Assembly: GCF_000307855.1 (NCBI RefSeq) | Contig: NZ_AJLR01000152.1 | Span: 45,665-109,664 of the forward strand | DNA length: 64,000 nucleotides | Direction: 5' to 3' | Source of the DNA: Schinkia azotoformans LMG 9581 | GTDB lineage: Bacteria; Bacillota; Bacilli; Bacillales; Bacillaceae_J | Part shown: positions 16,343 to 25,813 of the stretch, piece by piece | How the letters are laid out: each line of letters starts with the position of its first letter | Numbering within the stretch: the stretch's first letter is position 1 | The notes under the pieces: model-generated | Told to the model about the DNA's origin: nothing | Databases searched by the model: none | The model's input: the letters and a program-made list of their open reading frames with translations, nothing else | Position numbers and translations under genes: made by a program

Positions 16343-16370
16343 AAAAAAGGACCCCCTAATGGAGGCCCTC
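16343..16370 (-). terminator. terminator after the S-layer-like gene
   Basis: GGACCCCC (16349-16356) and GGAGGCCC (16361-16368) form a GC-rich stem with a 4-base loop; on the minus strand TTTTTT follows. It separates the S-layer-like gene from the TolC-like gene, with possible read-through. Confidence 0.75.
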
Positions 16371-16384
16371 TTATTTAGGGTTAA

Positions 16385-18676
16385 TTACTTAACTGTAACT
16401 GTTTGATTTGTTTCGTCATAGTTAACAGATGCACCTAAAGCTTGTGCTACGAAACGAACAGGAATTACTGTACGTCCATCTTTAACTTTTGCAGCAGAAT
16501 CCATTGCGATGTTTGCACCGTTAACTGTTAATGTCTTAGAACCAACTTTTAATTGTGCAACATTTCCTGCTTTAATAAATGTAGCTGTTTGAGTTGCTTG
16601 ATCCCAAAGAATGTTATCTTGGCTGATACCGATAGCTTCAGCTACATATCGAACTGGCATAAATGTACGACCAGCTTCTACGAATGGAGCAACGTCCATT
16701 GTTTTTTCAACTTCGCCTACTTTATAAGTAGTAGATCCAATTGTGAATGTTGCAGGTACAACTGTTGCATTACCATCAGCTGGAGTTACAACTGTTGCAA
16801 CAGCTTTCTTCACAACGTAGTCACGATCGAATTCACCAGCGTCTACTTTACCAGAAAGATCATATTCTGGGTCTTTAGCATCATATTTGAATGTTGTATC
16901 ACCGAATTTAGCATCATTCTTACCAAATGCTTTATAAAGTGCCCAATCATCACCGAAAGTAGAGTTTTGAACGATAGCATCTCCACCTACTTCAACTGTT
17001 ACTTCACCTTCAGGAACTGAACGGTTAAGGTCAAGTGCTAGTCCTGAAACTACAATTTTACTAGCTCTTGTGCTTTCACCATCAATGTCAAATGTTAATA
17101 CTCCACCATCAACATTAATAGAATCCTCTTTGATCTTAACGTTTCCTTCACTTACAGTGATTTTTGGTTTTTTATCTGTAAATTCACCGTTAGAAAGTTT
17201 AAGTTGTACTGTTTTATCATCAAGTAAAGCACCTTTAACAGCTTCAGTAATTACGATATCCTTAAGAGGTTGCTCTTTAATACCTGTTCTTACATCTACT
17301 TTTTCTGTTTCAACTTTAACTGGAGCAACAACTTTAGCAATTACTGTTTCAGGAACTTCAATACCTGCACGACCACTGATTTTAACTGTTACATCGCCTT
17401 CAACATCAGCTTTTGTAGATACATAGAATTTAACTTTAAATTCTCTTTTTGAATCAGTATCTTTTAGATCAGATGGTAAATCAAAGCTGATTTCATTGCT
17501 TTTTCCTTCGATATCACTGTTAAATAGGTCTTCTACCTTAGCGTTATTTCCATTTTTATCTTTAATGTTTTTAGCATCTGAAACATCTACACCTAGAACT
17601 TTTACCCAAGTTGGGAATTCTACGTCTACGCTTCTACCTGGTAACCAAGAGCCTGCAACCGTTTCTTTAACAAGAACTTCTACAGTTTCTACATCTTTCT
17701 TGTCATCTGTTAAGCGACCAGCTAATAGTGTTGGCACATCACCTTTTAAAGATGCATCTGTACCGAAATCGCCATATTTTGCAACGACAATAGTAGCACT
17801 TGATACTTTATCACCATCAAGATCAACTTCGATATCGCCAAATTCAGCGCGTTTGTCAGCGTCGATTTTCAAACCTTTAATATAGAATGTACCAATTTTT
17901 GATGCTTGTTTACTGAATTTGAATTCAATCGTTAATTTATTATCCTTCGGAGTTACAGTTAAATCATTTTTAACATCAATTACGCCAGCTTCAGTAAATC
18001 CACCACCAAGGCTAATATTAGAGCTGCTGATATTTTTATCCCATTTAAAATTAGATGGTAAAGTTAATGTGATTTTTTGCTTTGAGCCACCATTGTAAAG
18101 TGCGCCAAGAGATGTTTCATCTATGCGCATATCATCAATTTGTCCGCCGTCTTTAATTGTTTTTACAGAAGCAATTGATGCTGTTGTTTTACCTCCACCA
18201 ATAACAGCGATCGTATATTGACCACCTGAAAGAACTGAATCTCTTGGATCAACAGTTACTTTAACATCACCTTCTGCTCCATCAACTTCAAAATATAATG
18301 GGATTTTATATTCGCCAGCGCCTTTTGCAATTTTTTTCTCTATTCTAAGTTCTAAATCACGGTCAGTTCTTGAAACAACTGTTAATTGATCGTTATCGAT
18401 AAGTTTATCTTCTGTAAAATAACCATCTGACCAATTCACGCCACTTGGCAATGATAATCTAAACGTATCACCAGTAGTCGCGATATCCATATCATCTGCT
18501 CTAATGATTAAGTTGTTTGGATTATTTAGGTCTGTAGCATCGTAATCATCAGCAACATATAATACCTTATCAACAATATTCTTAGTATTTGCAGCATCAA
18601 CAGTTGTTACAGCTACAGGAGCTACAACGCCAGCTAATAAAGCTGCAGAAGTCATAACTTTTAAAGTTTTATTCAT
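16385..18676 (-). CDS. large S-layer-like surface protein with C-terminal stalk domains
   Basis: A 763-residue exported protein with signal peptide (residues 1-29, cut near VDAANT). About 600 residues of repeated beta-sandwich-like segments rich in Asp, Lys, Val and Thr follow, without cysteine. Two copper amine oxidase N-like half-repeats end the protein (FMPVRYVAEAIG near 673 and VIPVRFVAQALGASVNYDE near 740). It has no SLH wall-anchor domain. Composition, size, an AGGGAGGATAAG ribosome binding site and a near-perfect promoter with a long leader fit an abundant surface-layer protein. Anchoring might use the stalk domains. It may be the acceptor of the glycan assembled by the operon at 58-5359; this is inference. 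Confidence 0.75.
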   Translation of the reverse strand: MNKTLKVMTSAALLAGVVAPVAVTTVDAANTKNIVDKVLYVADDYDATDLNNPNNLIIRADDMDIATTGDTFRLSLPSGVNWSDGYFTEDKLIDNDQLTVVSRTDRDLELRIEKKIAKGAGEYKIPLYFEVDGAEGDVKVTVDPRDSVLSGGQYTIAVIGGGKTTASIASVKTIKDGGQIDDMRIDETSLGALYNGGSKQKITLTLPSNFKWDKNISSSNISLGGGFTEAGVIDVKNDLTVTPKDNKLTIEFKFSKQASKIGTFYIKGLKIDADKRAEFGDIEVDLDGDKVSSATIVVAKYGDFGTDASLKGDVPTLLAGRLTDDKKDVETVEVLVKETVAGSWLPGRSVDVEFPTWVKVLGVDVSDAKNIKDKNGNNAKVEDLFNSDIEGKSNEISFDLPSDLKDTDSKREFKVKFYVSTKADVEGDVTVKISGRAGIEVPETVIAKVVAPVKVETEKVDVRTGIKEQPLKDIVITEAVKGALLDDKTVQLKLSNGEFTDKKPKITVSEGNVKIKEDSINVDGGVLTFDIDGESTRASKIVVSGLALDLNRSVPEGEVTVEVGGDAIVQNSTFGDDWALYKAFGKNDAKFGDTTFKYDAKDPEYDLSGKVDAGEFDRDYVVKKAVATVVTPADGNATVVPATFTIGSTTYKVGEVEKTMDVAPFVEAGRTFMPVRYVAEAIGISQDNILWDQATQTATFIKAGNVAQLKVGSKTLTVNGANIAMDSAAKVKDGRTVIPVRFVAQALGASVNYDETNQTVTVK

Positions 18677-19240
18677 AATTTCTTATCCTCCCTATGATTG
18701 GTTGAAATTTTATATTTTCACTAAACCAAAAGAACAGCTTCATAACTTCTTATGTAACAAGATTAATAGAATTGTTCCCTTGGGTTAGTAAATACCTAGA
18801 AATAAAGTTCCATTGTGTAGTATAGTACTGAAATTCACAATTGTCAACCTTTTCTACTAATACAAAAATATTACAAGAAATAAGTTAGACAATTTGTCAA
18901 CTTCATTTTAACCACTGTGCCTCTTTAAGGAATTTACCCTTTAATGTTAGCACATTCCTATTATAGGATGTTTTAGCTACAAGATGCAACAATTTTCTAC
19001 CATGTTACACAAATGTAATATTAATAGAATTTCATTGACAACTTGTTATTCTGTTAGATTGAAATCATCCATACACAATTCGCTTTGGCTTAGTTCAAAG
19101 CTATTGATCTATAGATCATTGTAAAAGCATTTACTTTGTGTTTCCTCTCACAATATCTATCTATACTTGATTATATGTGAAAATATGCCAAAGGTACAGT
19201 TAAGGTTTGCTTACTTTCGTTACAGAAGTGTTACAACGGC
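18677..19240. other. long AT-rich upstream region of the S-layer-like gene
   Basis: About 560 bases without a gene. It contains the strong minus-strand promoter at 18819-18847 and, further out, more TTGACA-like boxes (for example TGTCAA at 18895-18900 on the minus strand) without well-spaced -10 boxes. S-layer genes often have several promoters and a long stable leader; only one is clear here. Confidence 0.4.
18819..18847 (-). promoter_or_regulatory. consensus sigma-A promoter of the S-layer-like gene
   Basis: On the minus strand TTGACA (18842-18847), 17 bases, TATACT (18819-18824). The leader from the predicted start to the ATG at 18676 is about 135 bases, typical of strongly expressed surface-protein mRNAs. 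Confidence 0.85.
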
Positions 19241-19271
19241 AAAAAGTCAGATACATTTATCGATCTGACTT
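19241..19271 (-). terminator. terminator of fabZ
   Basis: AAGTCAGAT (19244-19252) pairs with ATCTGACTT (19263-19271); on the minus strand TTTTT follows. It lies 19 bases beyond the fabZ stop codon. Confidence 0.8.
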
Positions 19272-19289
19272 CCACCTCAAACTTATTAA

Positions 19290-19721
19290 TTACTGTTTAT
19301 CCCCTAACGCAAACATAATTTCCGTCTCACAAACTAATTCACCATCTACCGTTGCAATTCCTTTTCCTTTTCCAATCTTTCCTTTTACCCTTGTCATTTC
19401 TACTTCTAAGCGAAGTTGATCCCCTGGCACTACTTGTCTTTTGAAACGACAGTTATCGATTCCTGCAAAGAAGGCAAGGCGTCCTTGATTATCAGGAAGC
19501 TTGAGCATGGCAACCGCACCAACTTGGGCTAACGCCTCTACAATGAGTACACCAGGCATGACTGGGTAATCAGGGAAATGTCCGTTGAAGAATTCTTCGT
19601 TAGCTGTGATATTTTTGTAGCCAACCGCGCGCTTGCCGTCTTCGACTTCAAGTATACGGTCTACTAATAGGAAGGGATAACGGTGTGGGATGATTTTTTT
19701 TATTTCATTAATATCTAACAT
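19290..19721 (-). CDS. fabZ: 3-hydroxyacyl-[acyl-carrier-protein] dehydratase
   Basis: A 143-residue hot-dog-fold enzyme that removes water from 3-hydroxyacyl-ACP in fatty acid elongation. The signatures [12 protein letters not shown] and [21 protein letters not shown] carry the catalytic His and Glu. I chose the ATG at 19721 ([15 protein letters not shown]), the normal FabZ N-terminus, with GGAGA 9 bases upstream, instead of an in-frame start 63 bases earlier. In Bacillus subtilis fabZ lies in the same broad mbl-flhO-flhP neighbourhood; here the RND operon sits between them. Confidence 0.95.
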   Translation of the reverse strand: MLDINEIKKIIPHRYPFLLVDRILEVEDGKRAVGYKNITANEEFFNGHFPDYPVMPGVLIVEALAQVGAVAMLKLPDNQGRLAFFAGIDNCRFKRQVVPGDQLRLEVEMTRVKGKIGKGKGIATVDGELVCETEIMFALGDKQ

Positions 19722-19795
19722 ATGTAGTGGTCTCCTTTTCCAATGTACTTTTGACCAATTATAGCATACTAGATTTAGTATCAAAAGCTATTGAC

Positions 19796-19817
19796 ATGGA
19801 GAGCGCAGGCTCTCCAT
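19796..19817. terminator. hairpin between the RND gene and fabZ
   Basis: ATGGAGAGC (19796-19804) and GCTCTCCAT (19809-19817) form a perfect 9-bp stem with a 4-base loop, just downstream of the RND stop. There is no long T-run after it, so termination strength is uncertain. Confidence 0.5.
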
Positions 19818-19838
19818 GAACAACATTTTTTTGCCCAC

Positions 19839-22800
19839 CTACATCCCTCTAACATCATCTGCACACTCTATTGTGCAGTCTTTATCTTTTCGATGTTTAA
19901 TTTGTGCACGTTTTGTTTCTACCATACAATATAATACCGGGATTACAAATAGCGTTAAAACTGTTGAGGCAATGGTTCCGAACATTAACGAAATGGCAAG
20001 TCCAGAGAAGATCGGATCGAACAAAATAACAATGGCTCCGATTACTACTGCTGCCGCTGTTAAAATTATCGGCTTAGCTCGGACGATTCCCGCTTCAATT
20101 ACTGCATCCGATAATGTTGCCCCTTCCTTACGGCGCATGATTGTAAACTCTACTAATAGAATCGAGTTTCTAACGATAATCCCTGCTAAGGCGATTACCC
20201 CAATCATGGACGTCGCCGTGAAGAAGGCGCCAAACAACCAGTGACCTGGGATGACGCCAATCAATGTCAACGGAATTGGTGACATGATAATAAGCGGCGT
20301 AATAAAGGACTGGAACCAACCCGTTACAAGCAGGTACATGACAATCAACGCTACAGCAAAGGCAAGCCCTAAATCGCGGAATACTTCGTACGTGATTTGC
20401 CATTCGCCATCCCACTTCATCTTACTATCATCTTCTAACCATGGCTGATGAGTTAGATATTGTTCAATTTTTGTACCGGAAGCTGTTTCAATCGCTCCGA
20501 TTTTATCCCACATTTTTGCCATCGAATAGGCTGGGCTTTCCTCATAACCGGCAACATCACCGACAACATAGGTGACACTTTGTAGGTTTTTCCGGTAAAG
20601 AGGTTGTTCAACCTGTCCTTCTTGAATGTCAACAAGCTCTGCCAATGGAATCAGTTTACCTTCTGCTGTTGGAATTTGAATGCTCTTTATATCCTCCAGA
20701 TTGGCTCGGTCACCTTTTTCTGGCTGAATTTTAATCTGGACTGGATTTAATTCATGTTCAGGGTGAATTAATCCAACAGATGCTCCATCCACCATCATTT
20801 GAATCGTTTTGACGATTTGCTCGTCTGAAATACCATTAAGCCTTGCTTTTTCTTTAATCGAGAAACTATATTGCGTTTGAATATCTTCCATGTACGTATC
20901 GACGTCGACAACGCCTGCTGTTTCTTTAAAAATTTTCTCAGCCTTGCGAGCTACTTCAAATTGCTCTTCCCGGTCATTGCCATAAATCTCTAACACAAGT
21001 GTTGATAATACCGGTGGTCCTGGTGGTACTTCTACAACTTTGGCATTAGCGCCATACTCACCTGCAATCTTTTGAATATCAGGACGGATTCGTTTGGCAA
21101 TATCATGACTTTGATCTTTCCGGTTTGTTTTTTCTACAAGATTGATTTGGATATCAGCCTCGTGTTTGTCTGAACGTAAATAATAGTGACGAACAAGCCC
21201 ATTAAAATTGAACGGTGATGCTGCACCAATATACATTTCATAATCTGTTACTTCATTTATAGTAGATATATATTGGCCAATTGCTTTTGTTGCTGCTGCT
21301 GTCCCTTCCAATGTCGAACCTTCCGGCATATCAATGACAACTTGAATTTCACTTTTGTTATCAAACGGCATCATCTTCATAGGTACTGCCTTTGTATAGA
21401 AAAACGTAAATGAGCCTAACAGTAACCCAATAACACCAAGTAAAAATACGAATCTTTTACCTTTATTTAGAAGCATTTGCTGAATTGTATTCGCATACCA
21501 TTTGGAATATCCTTTTAAGTTATGACGTTCAAATGCCTGCTCTCTTTGACCTGGTGTCTTTTTTAAGAAACGATAAGCAAACCACGGTGTGACAATAAAG
21601 GCAACAAGCAATGAGAAGAACATCGCCACTGATGCATTAATCGGAATCGGTGCCATGTATGGTCCCATTAATCCACCAACGAAAGCCATCGGCATTAGTG
21701 TTGCGATAACAGTGAAAGTGGCCAAGATTGTTGGGTTTCCTACTTCATCGACGGCTAGTATGGCTGCCTTCAATGGCTTATGCGTTCCTTTTTGGAACCA
21801 GCGATGGATGTTTTCAACAACAACGATCGCATCATCGACGAGAATCCCGATCGCAAAAATCAGTGCAAATAAAGTTACGCGGTTTAAGGTGTAGCCATAC
21901 ATTTTACTGAGGAATAAAGCTAGTGCCAATGTAACCGGCACGGCAATTCCAACAACAATGGCTTCACGCACCCCTAGAACTACACCAATTAAAAGCGTAA
22001 CAGACAGTGTCGCAATGAGGAGGTGCTTGATTAATTCGTTTGCCTTTTCTTCCGCTGTTTCACCATAATTCCGTGTTGGTGTCACTTGAATCTCTTGTGG
22101 GATCACTTTTCCTTTCAGGTCTTCAATTTTCTTCTCTACATTATCAGCAATCCAAACTGCATTTGTGTTTGGTTTTTTCGAAACAGATATCGTAACAGCA
22201 GGATAAATTTCACCTTGCTCTTTCTCAATATGCTTTTCTTCTGCCATTGGACCTGCACCAAGAAGGACATAATTCGTAACTTCTCCCGGTCCATCTTTTA
22301 CAGTTGCCACATCCTTCACATACACGGGGCGGTTTTCATAAATGCCGATTACTAAGTTTTCAATTTCGGTTTTATTTTGAATATACTGACCTGTTTTTAC
22401 TTTATATTCTTTGTTTCCTTGATCAAATTCTCCAGATGGCAATGAAATATTGGCCTGCCTTACTGTTTGTTCAATGGCAATCGGGGAAATGCCGTAGCTT
22501 GCCAAGCGATTTGGATCAATTCGAATGAGGATTTCTCGGTTAAGCCCACCAATGACTTCCGTTTTCGAGACATTTTCGATTTTGTTGATTTCATCTGCGA
22601 CGACATCGGCGATTCTTTTTATATCATAATGTGTATGCTGATCACTCCACAGTGTGTAAGATACAATGGGAACATCATCGATCGTAATCGGCTTGACAAG
22701 CGGCTCCATTGCGCCTTCAGGAAGCTCATCGATATTGGACATGAGCTTATTATAGAGACGGACTAAGCTTTGATCTAAATCCGCGCCTACTTCAAATCGT

Positions 22801-23117
22801 GTAATGAAGTTGGCCATGCCCGGTGTTGATGTAGAATAAATATATTCGATGCCATCAATTTCCCATAGCTTCTTTTCCATTACTTTTGTAATTCGATTTT
22901 CAATATCTTCGGCCGTATGTCCTGGATAGGCGATATAGATATCGACCATCGGTACAGATATTTGCGGTTCTTCTTCCCGCGGCGTATTTAACACCGCGAA
23001 GACCCCGAGTAAGAGCACAGCGATGACAAGCAATGGCGTCAGCTTTGAATCAATGAATGCTCTCGCAATTTTACCGGATAATCCTATCTTTTCGCTTTTT
23101 TCGTAGTCGTTTTTCAT
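19839..23117 (-). CDS. RND-family efflux transporter (AcrB/HAE-like)
   Basis: A 1,092-residue proton-driven pump: a transmembrane helix after the N-terminal tail, a large periplasmic-type porter/docking loop, helices 2-6, a second large loop and helices 8-12, the duplicated RND layout. The charged pair VDDAIVVVENIH in helix 4 is intact; the helix-10 basic residue is Arg (IIVRNSILLVEF) instead of the AcrB Lys. These residues form the proton relay. The DD pair favours drug or lipophile export (HAE type) over the heavy-metal CzcA type. It overlaps the fusion-protein gene by 4 bases. RND pumps in Gram-positives are less studied, and the exit partner is unclear; a TolC-like protein is encoded nearby. 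Confidence 0.9.
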   Translation of the reverse strand: MKNDYEKSEKIGLSGKIARAFIDSKLTPLLVIAVLLLGVFAVLNTPREEEPQISVPMVDIYIAYPGHTAEDIENRITKVMEKKLWEIDGIEYIYSTSTPGMANFITRFEVGADLDQSLVRLYNKLMSNIDELPEGAMEPLVKPITIDDVPIVSYTLWSDQHTHYDIKRIADVVADEINKIENVSKTEVIGGLNREILIRIDPNRLASYGISPIAIEQTVRQANISLPSGEFDQGNKEYKVKTGQYIQNKTEIENLVIGIYENRPVYVKDVATVKDGPGEVTNYVLLGAGPMAEEKHIEKEQGEIYPAVTISVSKKPNTNAVWIADNVEKKIEDLKGKVIPQEIQVTPTRNYGETAEEKANELIKHLLIATLSVTLLIGVVLGVREAIVVGIAVPVTLALALFLSKMYGYTLNRVTLFALIFAIGILVDDAIVVVENIHRWFQKGTHKPLKAAILAVDEVGNPTILATFTVIATLMPMAFVGGLMGPYMAPIPINASVAMFFSLLVAFIVTPWFAYRFLKKTPGQREQAFERHNLKGYSKWYANTIQQMLLNKGKRFVFLLGVIGLLLGSFTFFYTKAVPMKMMPFDNKSEIQVVIDMPEGSTLEGTAAATKAIGQYISTINEVTDYEMYIGAASPFNFNGLVRHYYLRSDKHEADIQINLVEKTNRKDQSHDIAKRIRPDIQKIAGEYGANAKVVEVPPGPPVLSTLVLEIYGNDREEQFEVARKAEKIFKETAGVVDVDTYMEDIQTQYSFSIKEKARLNGISDEQIVKTIQMMVDGASVGLIHPEHELNPVQIKIQPEKGDRANLEDIKSIQIPTAEGKLIPLAELVDIQEGQVEQPLYRKNLQSVTYVVGDVAGYEESPAYSMAKMWDKIGAIETASGTKIEQYLTHQPWLEDDSKMKWDGEWQITYEVFRDLGLAFAVALIVMYLLVTGWFQSFITPLIIMSPIPLTLIGVIPGHWLFGAFFTATSMIGVIALAGIIVRNSILLVEFTIMRRKEGATLSDAVIEAGIVRAKPIILTAAAVVIGAIVILFDPIFSGLAISLMFGTIASTVLTLFVIPVLYCMVETKRAQIKHRKDKDCTIECADDVRGM

Positions 23118-24334
23118 TCGGCAGCCACCACCCGTACGCCATCCTTGACCTTTTCAATGTTGGATAGAACGATGCGTTCGCCCGGATTTAATCCGCTTAG
23201 TACTTCAACTGTTTGATCCTGTTCTTTACCAAGCTGCACATAATGAAGATGAGCAATGCCTTGATCGTCGACAACAAAGACGGCAGTTAATTGCGACCAA
23301 TAATAGATAGCTGTTTTAGGAATAAATATTCCTTTTTGATCCCCTTCAGGAAAAATAGCATAGCCAAACATGCCGCTCTTTAACTTACCCGCTGTTTGCA
23401 GAACTTCAATTTTCACCCTAAAGGTGCGGCTTGCTGGATCGATCTTTGGGGTGATTTCTGTTACCTTGCCCTGTACGGTATTTTGCAAAGCGTCAATTGT
23501 CACTGAAATTTGATCTCCAATCTTAATCTCGCTTTGCTTACGCTCATCAACGAAAACTTCCAAGTAATAAGGTGCTTTTTCTACTGTGAGTAATGGCATA
23601 CCTGGATTCACCATGTCACCTGTGTCCACAACCGTTTCAACCACGACTCCGTCAAATGGTGCCGTTATCGTTGCATCTTGAACACTAATGCTGGCTGAAT
23701 TGTAGGCAGCTTCCGCAACACCTAAGTTCGCCAACACTTCTGTGCGATTGGCTTTTGTTGTTGCTAGCTTAGCTTCCGCTTCTGCCAACTGTGCTTTTGC
23801 TGCAAGATACGCTGTTTCAGCTTCGTCTTTTTCTTGCAGACTAACAGCTCCTGCCTCATACAAACTTGTCATACGGCTATACATTTTTTCTTTTAAAGTT
23901 AAATCTGCCTGTGCCTTTGTCACAGCCGCTTCGACTTGTTTAATTGTTTCATCAATACTTTTAACCTTTGCTTTTACAGTATCTATATTGGCTGAAACTT
24001 GATTTAACGATGCGTTCACTTTTTCATTATCCAGCAACACCAATGTCTGCCCTTGTTTTACAAAGTCACCACTTTTCACAAGAACATTACTAACATTCGC
24101 CATAATTTCTGATGCAATCTTTGCATTCTCATCCGAGACTATAGATCCAAATACTTTATTGCCGGTATTATACGTCTCACTATTTACTTTCCCGATTTCA
24201 ATCCCATCCACCTGCTCAGCTTCCACCAGCTTTGTCCCTGGCTCTACTTTTTCATTAAAAATGCCAGATAAAATTAATAAAAATGCCGTTACAGGGATGA
24301 TGAGAAAAACAATAATTTTTATCCAACCCTTCAT
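23114..24334 (-). CDS. RND membrane-fusion (periplasmic-adaptor-type) protein
   Basis: About 406 residues: an N-terminal membrane anchor (IKIIVFLIIPVTAFLLIL), a lipoyl/barrel-sandwich half (IMANVSNVLVKSGDFVKQGQ), a coiled-coil hairpin of about 110 residues, the second lipoyl half (ITAPFDGVVVETVVDTGDMV), a beta-barrel and a membrane-proximal domain. This is the HlyD/AcrA family that couples RND pumps to their exit path. The ATG at 24334 follows GGGAGGGGACTTTA; a start 30 bases upstream is less likely. It is the first gene of the operon and is coupled to the pump gene by ATGA. Confidence 0.9.
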   Translation of the reverse strand: MKGWIKIIVFLIIPVTAFLLILSGIFNEKVEPGTKLVEAEQVDGIEIGKVNSETYNTGNKVFGSIVSDENAKIASEIMANVSNVLVKSGDFVKQGQTLVLLDNEKVNASLNQVSANIDTVKAKVKSIDETIKQVEAAVTKAQADLTLKEKMYSRMTSLYEAGAVSLQEKDEAETAYLAAKAQLAEAEAKLATTKANRTEVLANLGVAEAAYNSASISVQDATITAPFDGVVVETVVDTGDMVNPGMPLLTVEKAPYYLEVFVDERKQSEIKIGDQISVTIDALQNTVQGKVTEITPKIDPASRTFRVKIEVLQTAGKLKSGMFGYAIFPEGDQKGIFIPKTAIYYWSQLTAVFVVDDQGIAHLHYVQLGKEQDQTVEVLSGLNPGERIVLSNIEKVKDGVRVVAAE

Positions 24335-24365
24335 TAAAGTCCCCTCCCTAGAAAAATATACCATA

Positions 24366-24408
24366 ATACCTATATGGGTATATTATACCCTAAATAATTA
24401 TACGTCAA
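24366..24408 (-). promoter_or_regulatory. RND operon promoter embedded in overlapping palindromes
   Basis: On the minus strand TTGACG (24403-24408) is followed after 15 bases by TATAAT (24382-24387) or after 17 by TAATAT (24380-24385). The perfect 15-base palindrome GGGTATATTATACCC (24376-24390) covers the -10 box and is fused to a second near-palindrome, ATACCTATATGGGTAT (24366-24381). Such ATACCC/GGGTAT arms resemble operators of CsoR/CstR-type metal or sulfur sensors, an analogy only. A repressor bound here would block transcription. Confidence 0.6.
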
Positions 24409-24420
24409 CTTAAAATTTCA

Positions 24421-24535
24421 CATATTTCAGGACATGGGGCCGGTGGTGTGCCAGAGGGTCGGGAACTGTGTCTCAGTTTTTTCGGGACGCGGGGTCGGGA
24501 ACTATGGCCCAAAGGAACGAACCGGGGCCCAGCCA
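24421..24535. repeat. cluster of 29-bp-family repeats
   Basis: At least two units with the GGGTCGGGAACT core, the better one at 24484-24510 (GGGACGCGGGGTCGGGAACT then ATGGCCC), the other around 24454-24474. They lie between epuA and the RND promoter. A further GACATGGGGCCGG fragment starts the cluster. Confidence 0.6.
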
Positions 24536-24562
24536 CAAAAAAAGAGAGCACGCAGCCCTCTA
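24536..24562 (-). terminator. terminator of the epuA-type gene
   Basis: On the minus strand AGAGGGC and GTGCTCTCT form an imperfect stem around TGC, followed by seven T residues. It lies directly after the stop at 24574. Confidence 0.6.
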
Positions 24563-24573
24563 AATTACTAGCA

Positions 24574-24903
24574 TTATTTATTTTCATCCGTACCCTTTAC
24601 AACCAAATCCACTAAATGTTCCCACGTTGAGAATTTTAAAGCATCCATCGCTTTCCCACTTCCGATGACACCGTAGCCAAACATAATCCCAGCTGTCATG
24701 CTAACAACGAGTAGGATCGCAACAATGAGCAAGCGCAGCCAAATAGGAATAAGCCGGATTTTGGTCGGCTTTTTTTGTTCGGTATCCTTCTCTCGACTTT
24801 GTTGTTTTTGGACACGTTCGGCTCGCGCAACAACTCTTGCTTGTCTCCGTTGTATGCGTGATTTCTGTTCAGCTTGCCTTAACTGTTCAAATTCACTTGC
24901 CAT
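24574..24903 (-). CDS. EpuA-family small membrane protein (often named RNA polymerase subunit beta-like)
   Basis: A 109-residue protein with a Lys/Arg/Gln-rich N-terminal tail (residues ~1-50), the family signature IRLIPIWLRLLIVAIL leading into one transmembrane helix, and GYGVIGSGKAMDALKFSTWEHL after it. Proteins of this family (PF11772) are commonly annotated as DNA-directed RNA polymerase subunit beta because of an N-terminal annotation carry-over; nothing here supports a polymerase role. It follows flhP in the conserved mbl-flhO-flhP segment. Function unknown. Confidence 0.8.
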   Translation of the reverse strand: MASEFEQLRQAEQKSRIQRRQARVVARAERVQKQQSREKDTEQKKPTKIRLIPIWLRLLIVAILLVVSMTAGIMFGYGVIGSGKAMDALKFSTWEHLVDLVVKGTDENK

Positions 24904-24966
24904 TGTTGTTACCCCTTTAATTTTACTTATATATACATAGAAGAAACTTACTCGGGTTGGAATAAA

Positions 24967-25800
24967 CTACCTCAAATTAGATATCAGACCAGCCATTTGG
25001 TCTGCTATTGAGATGGATTTTGCATTGAATTGGTATGAGCGTTGGGCGGTCAGTAGCTCTGTCATTTCCGTTGCGGTATCGACGTTTGACATTTCTAAGG
25101 CCCTTTGCTGGATCAAACCTTCTTCACCTTCTACAACCTGATAAACTTCCTCATCCAATAGGTTTAGTTGTTCTAAGTCCGGCAATGCAAATTGATTCTC
25201 ACCTATTGCCTGTAAAAGTTGCGGGCGAAGTACTTGAACAAGTTGAAGTTGGCCCAATGATTCTTCGGTATTATCATTGTTTGTTACGATTACTTCACCA
25301 GACTCAGAGAATTTTATATCCTTAAAATTCTCTGGAACAAATATCGGTTCACCATTTGTTCCAAGGACAAAATCTCCATTACCTGTAACTAGTGCCATTT
25401 CACCTTCATCGTAAGGTGAGAGGTAAAAGGCACCGTCCCGAGTGTAACGTGTAGTGAAGTCTCCATTTTCTTCAACGAGCAATCCAAAGAAATCATTTGG
25501 CCTTTTTAAAGCCAGGTCCAACGAGCGATCTGTTGATTTAATACTGCCTTGTTCCATCCGTAGATTTGTTTCAGAGAGTTTAGCCCCCGAGCCTTGGCGA
25601 ATGCCATTTGGCGTACGACGACCAATCTCTTCATTTGCATTTGGTTGATTATTAATTTGCTGGAATAAAAGATCATTAAAGTTTGTTTCTCTACTTTTAT
25701 AGCCATTTGTGTTTGAATTGGCTAGGTTATGACCGATGGTATCTATCTTTTTCTGAAGTTGTGCCATTGTTACACTTGCTGTTAGCATTGATCGATTCAT
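24967..25800 (-). CDS. flhP: flagellar hook-basal-body rod-type protein FlhP
   Basis: A 277-residue FlgF/FlgG-family protein. The N-terminal rod signature MAQLQKKIDTIGHNLANSNT with NGYKSRETNF and the C-terminal heptad MSNVDTATEMTELLTAQRSY are both present. These polymerise as part of the distal rod of the flagellum. FlhP and FlhO are rod-like proteins encoded after mbl in Bacillus subtilis. A run of six G residues precedes the start. It follows flhO by 13 bases. No sigma-D promoter was found directly upstream. Confidence 0.92.
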   Translation of the reverse strand: MNRSMLTASVTMAQLQKKIDTIGHNLANSNTNGYKSRETNFNDLLFQQINNQPNANEEIGRRTPNGIRQGSGAKLSETNLRMEQGSIKSTDRSLDLALKRPNDFFGLLVEENGDFTTRYTRDGAFYLSPYDEGEMALVTGNGDFVLGTNGEPIFVPENFKDIKFSESGEVIVTNNDNTEESLGQLQLVQVLRPQLLQAIGENQFALPDLEQLNLLDEEVYQVVEGEEGLIQQRALEMSNVDTATEMTELLTAQRSYQFNAKSISIADQMAGLISNLR

Positions 25801-25813
25801 TGATCATACCCCC

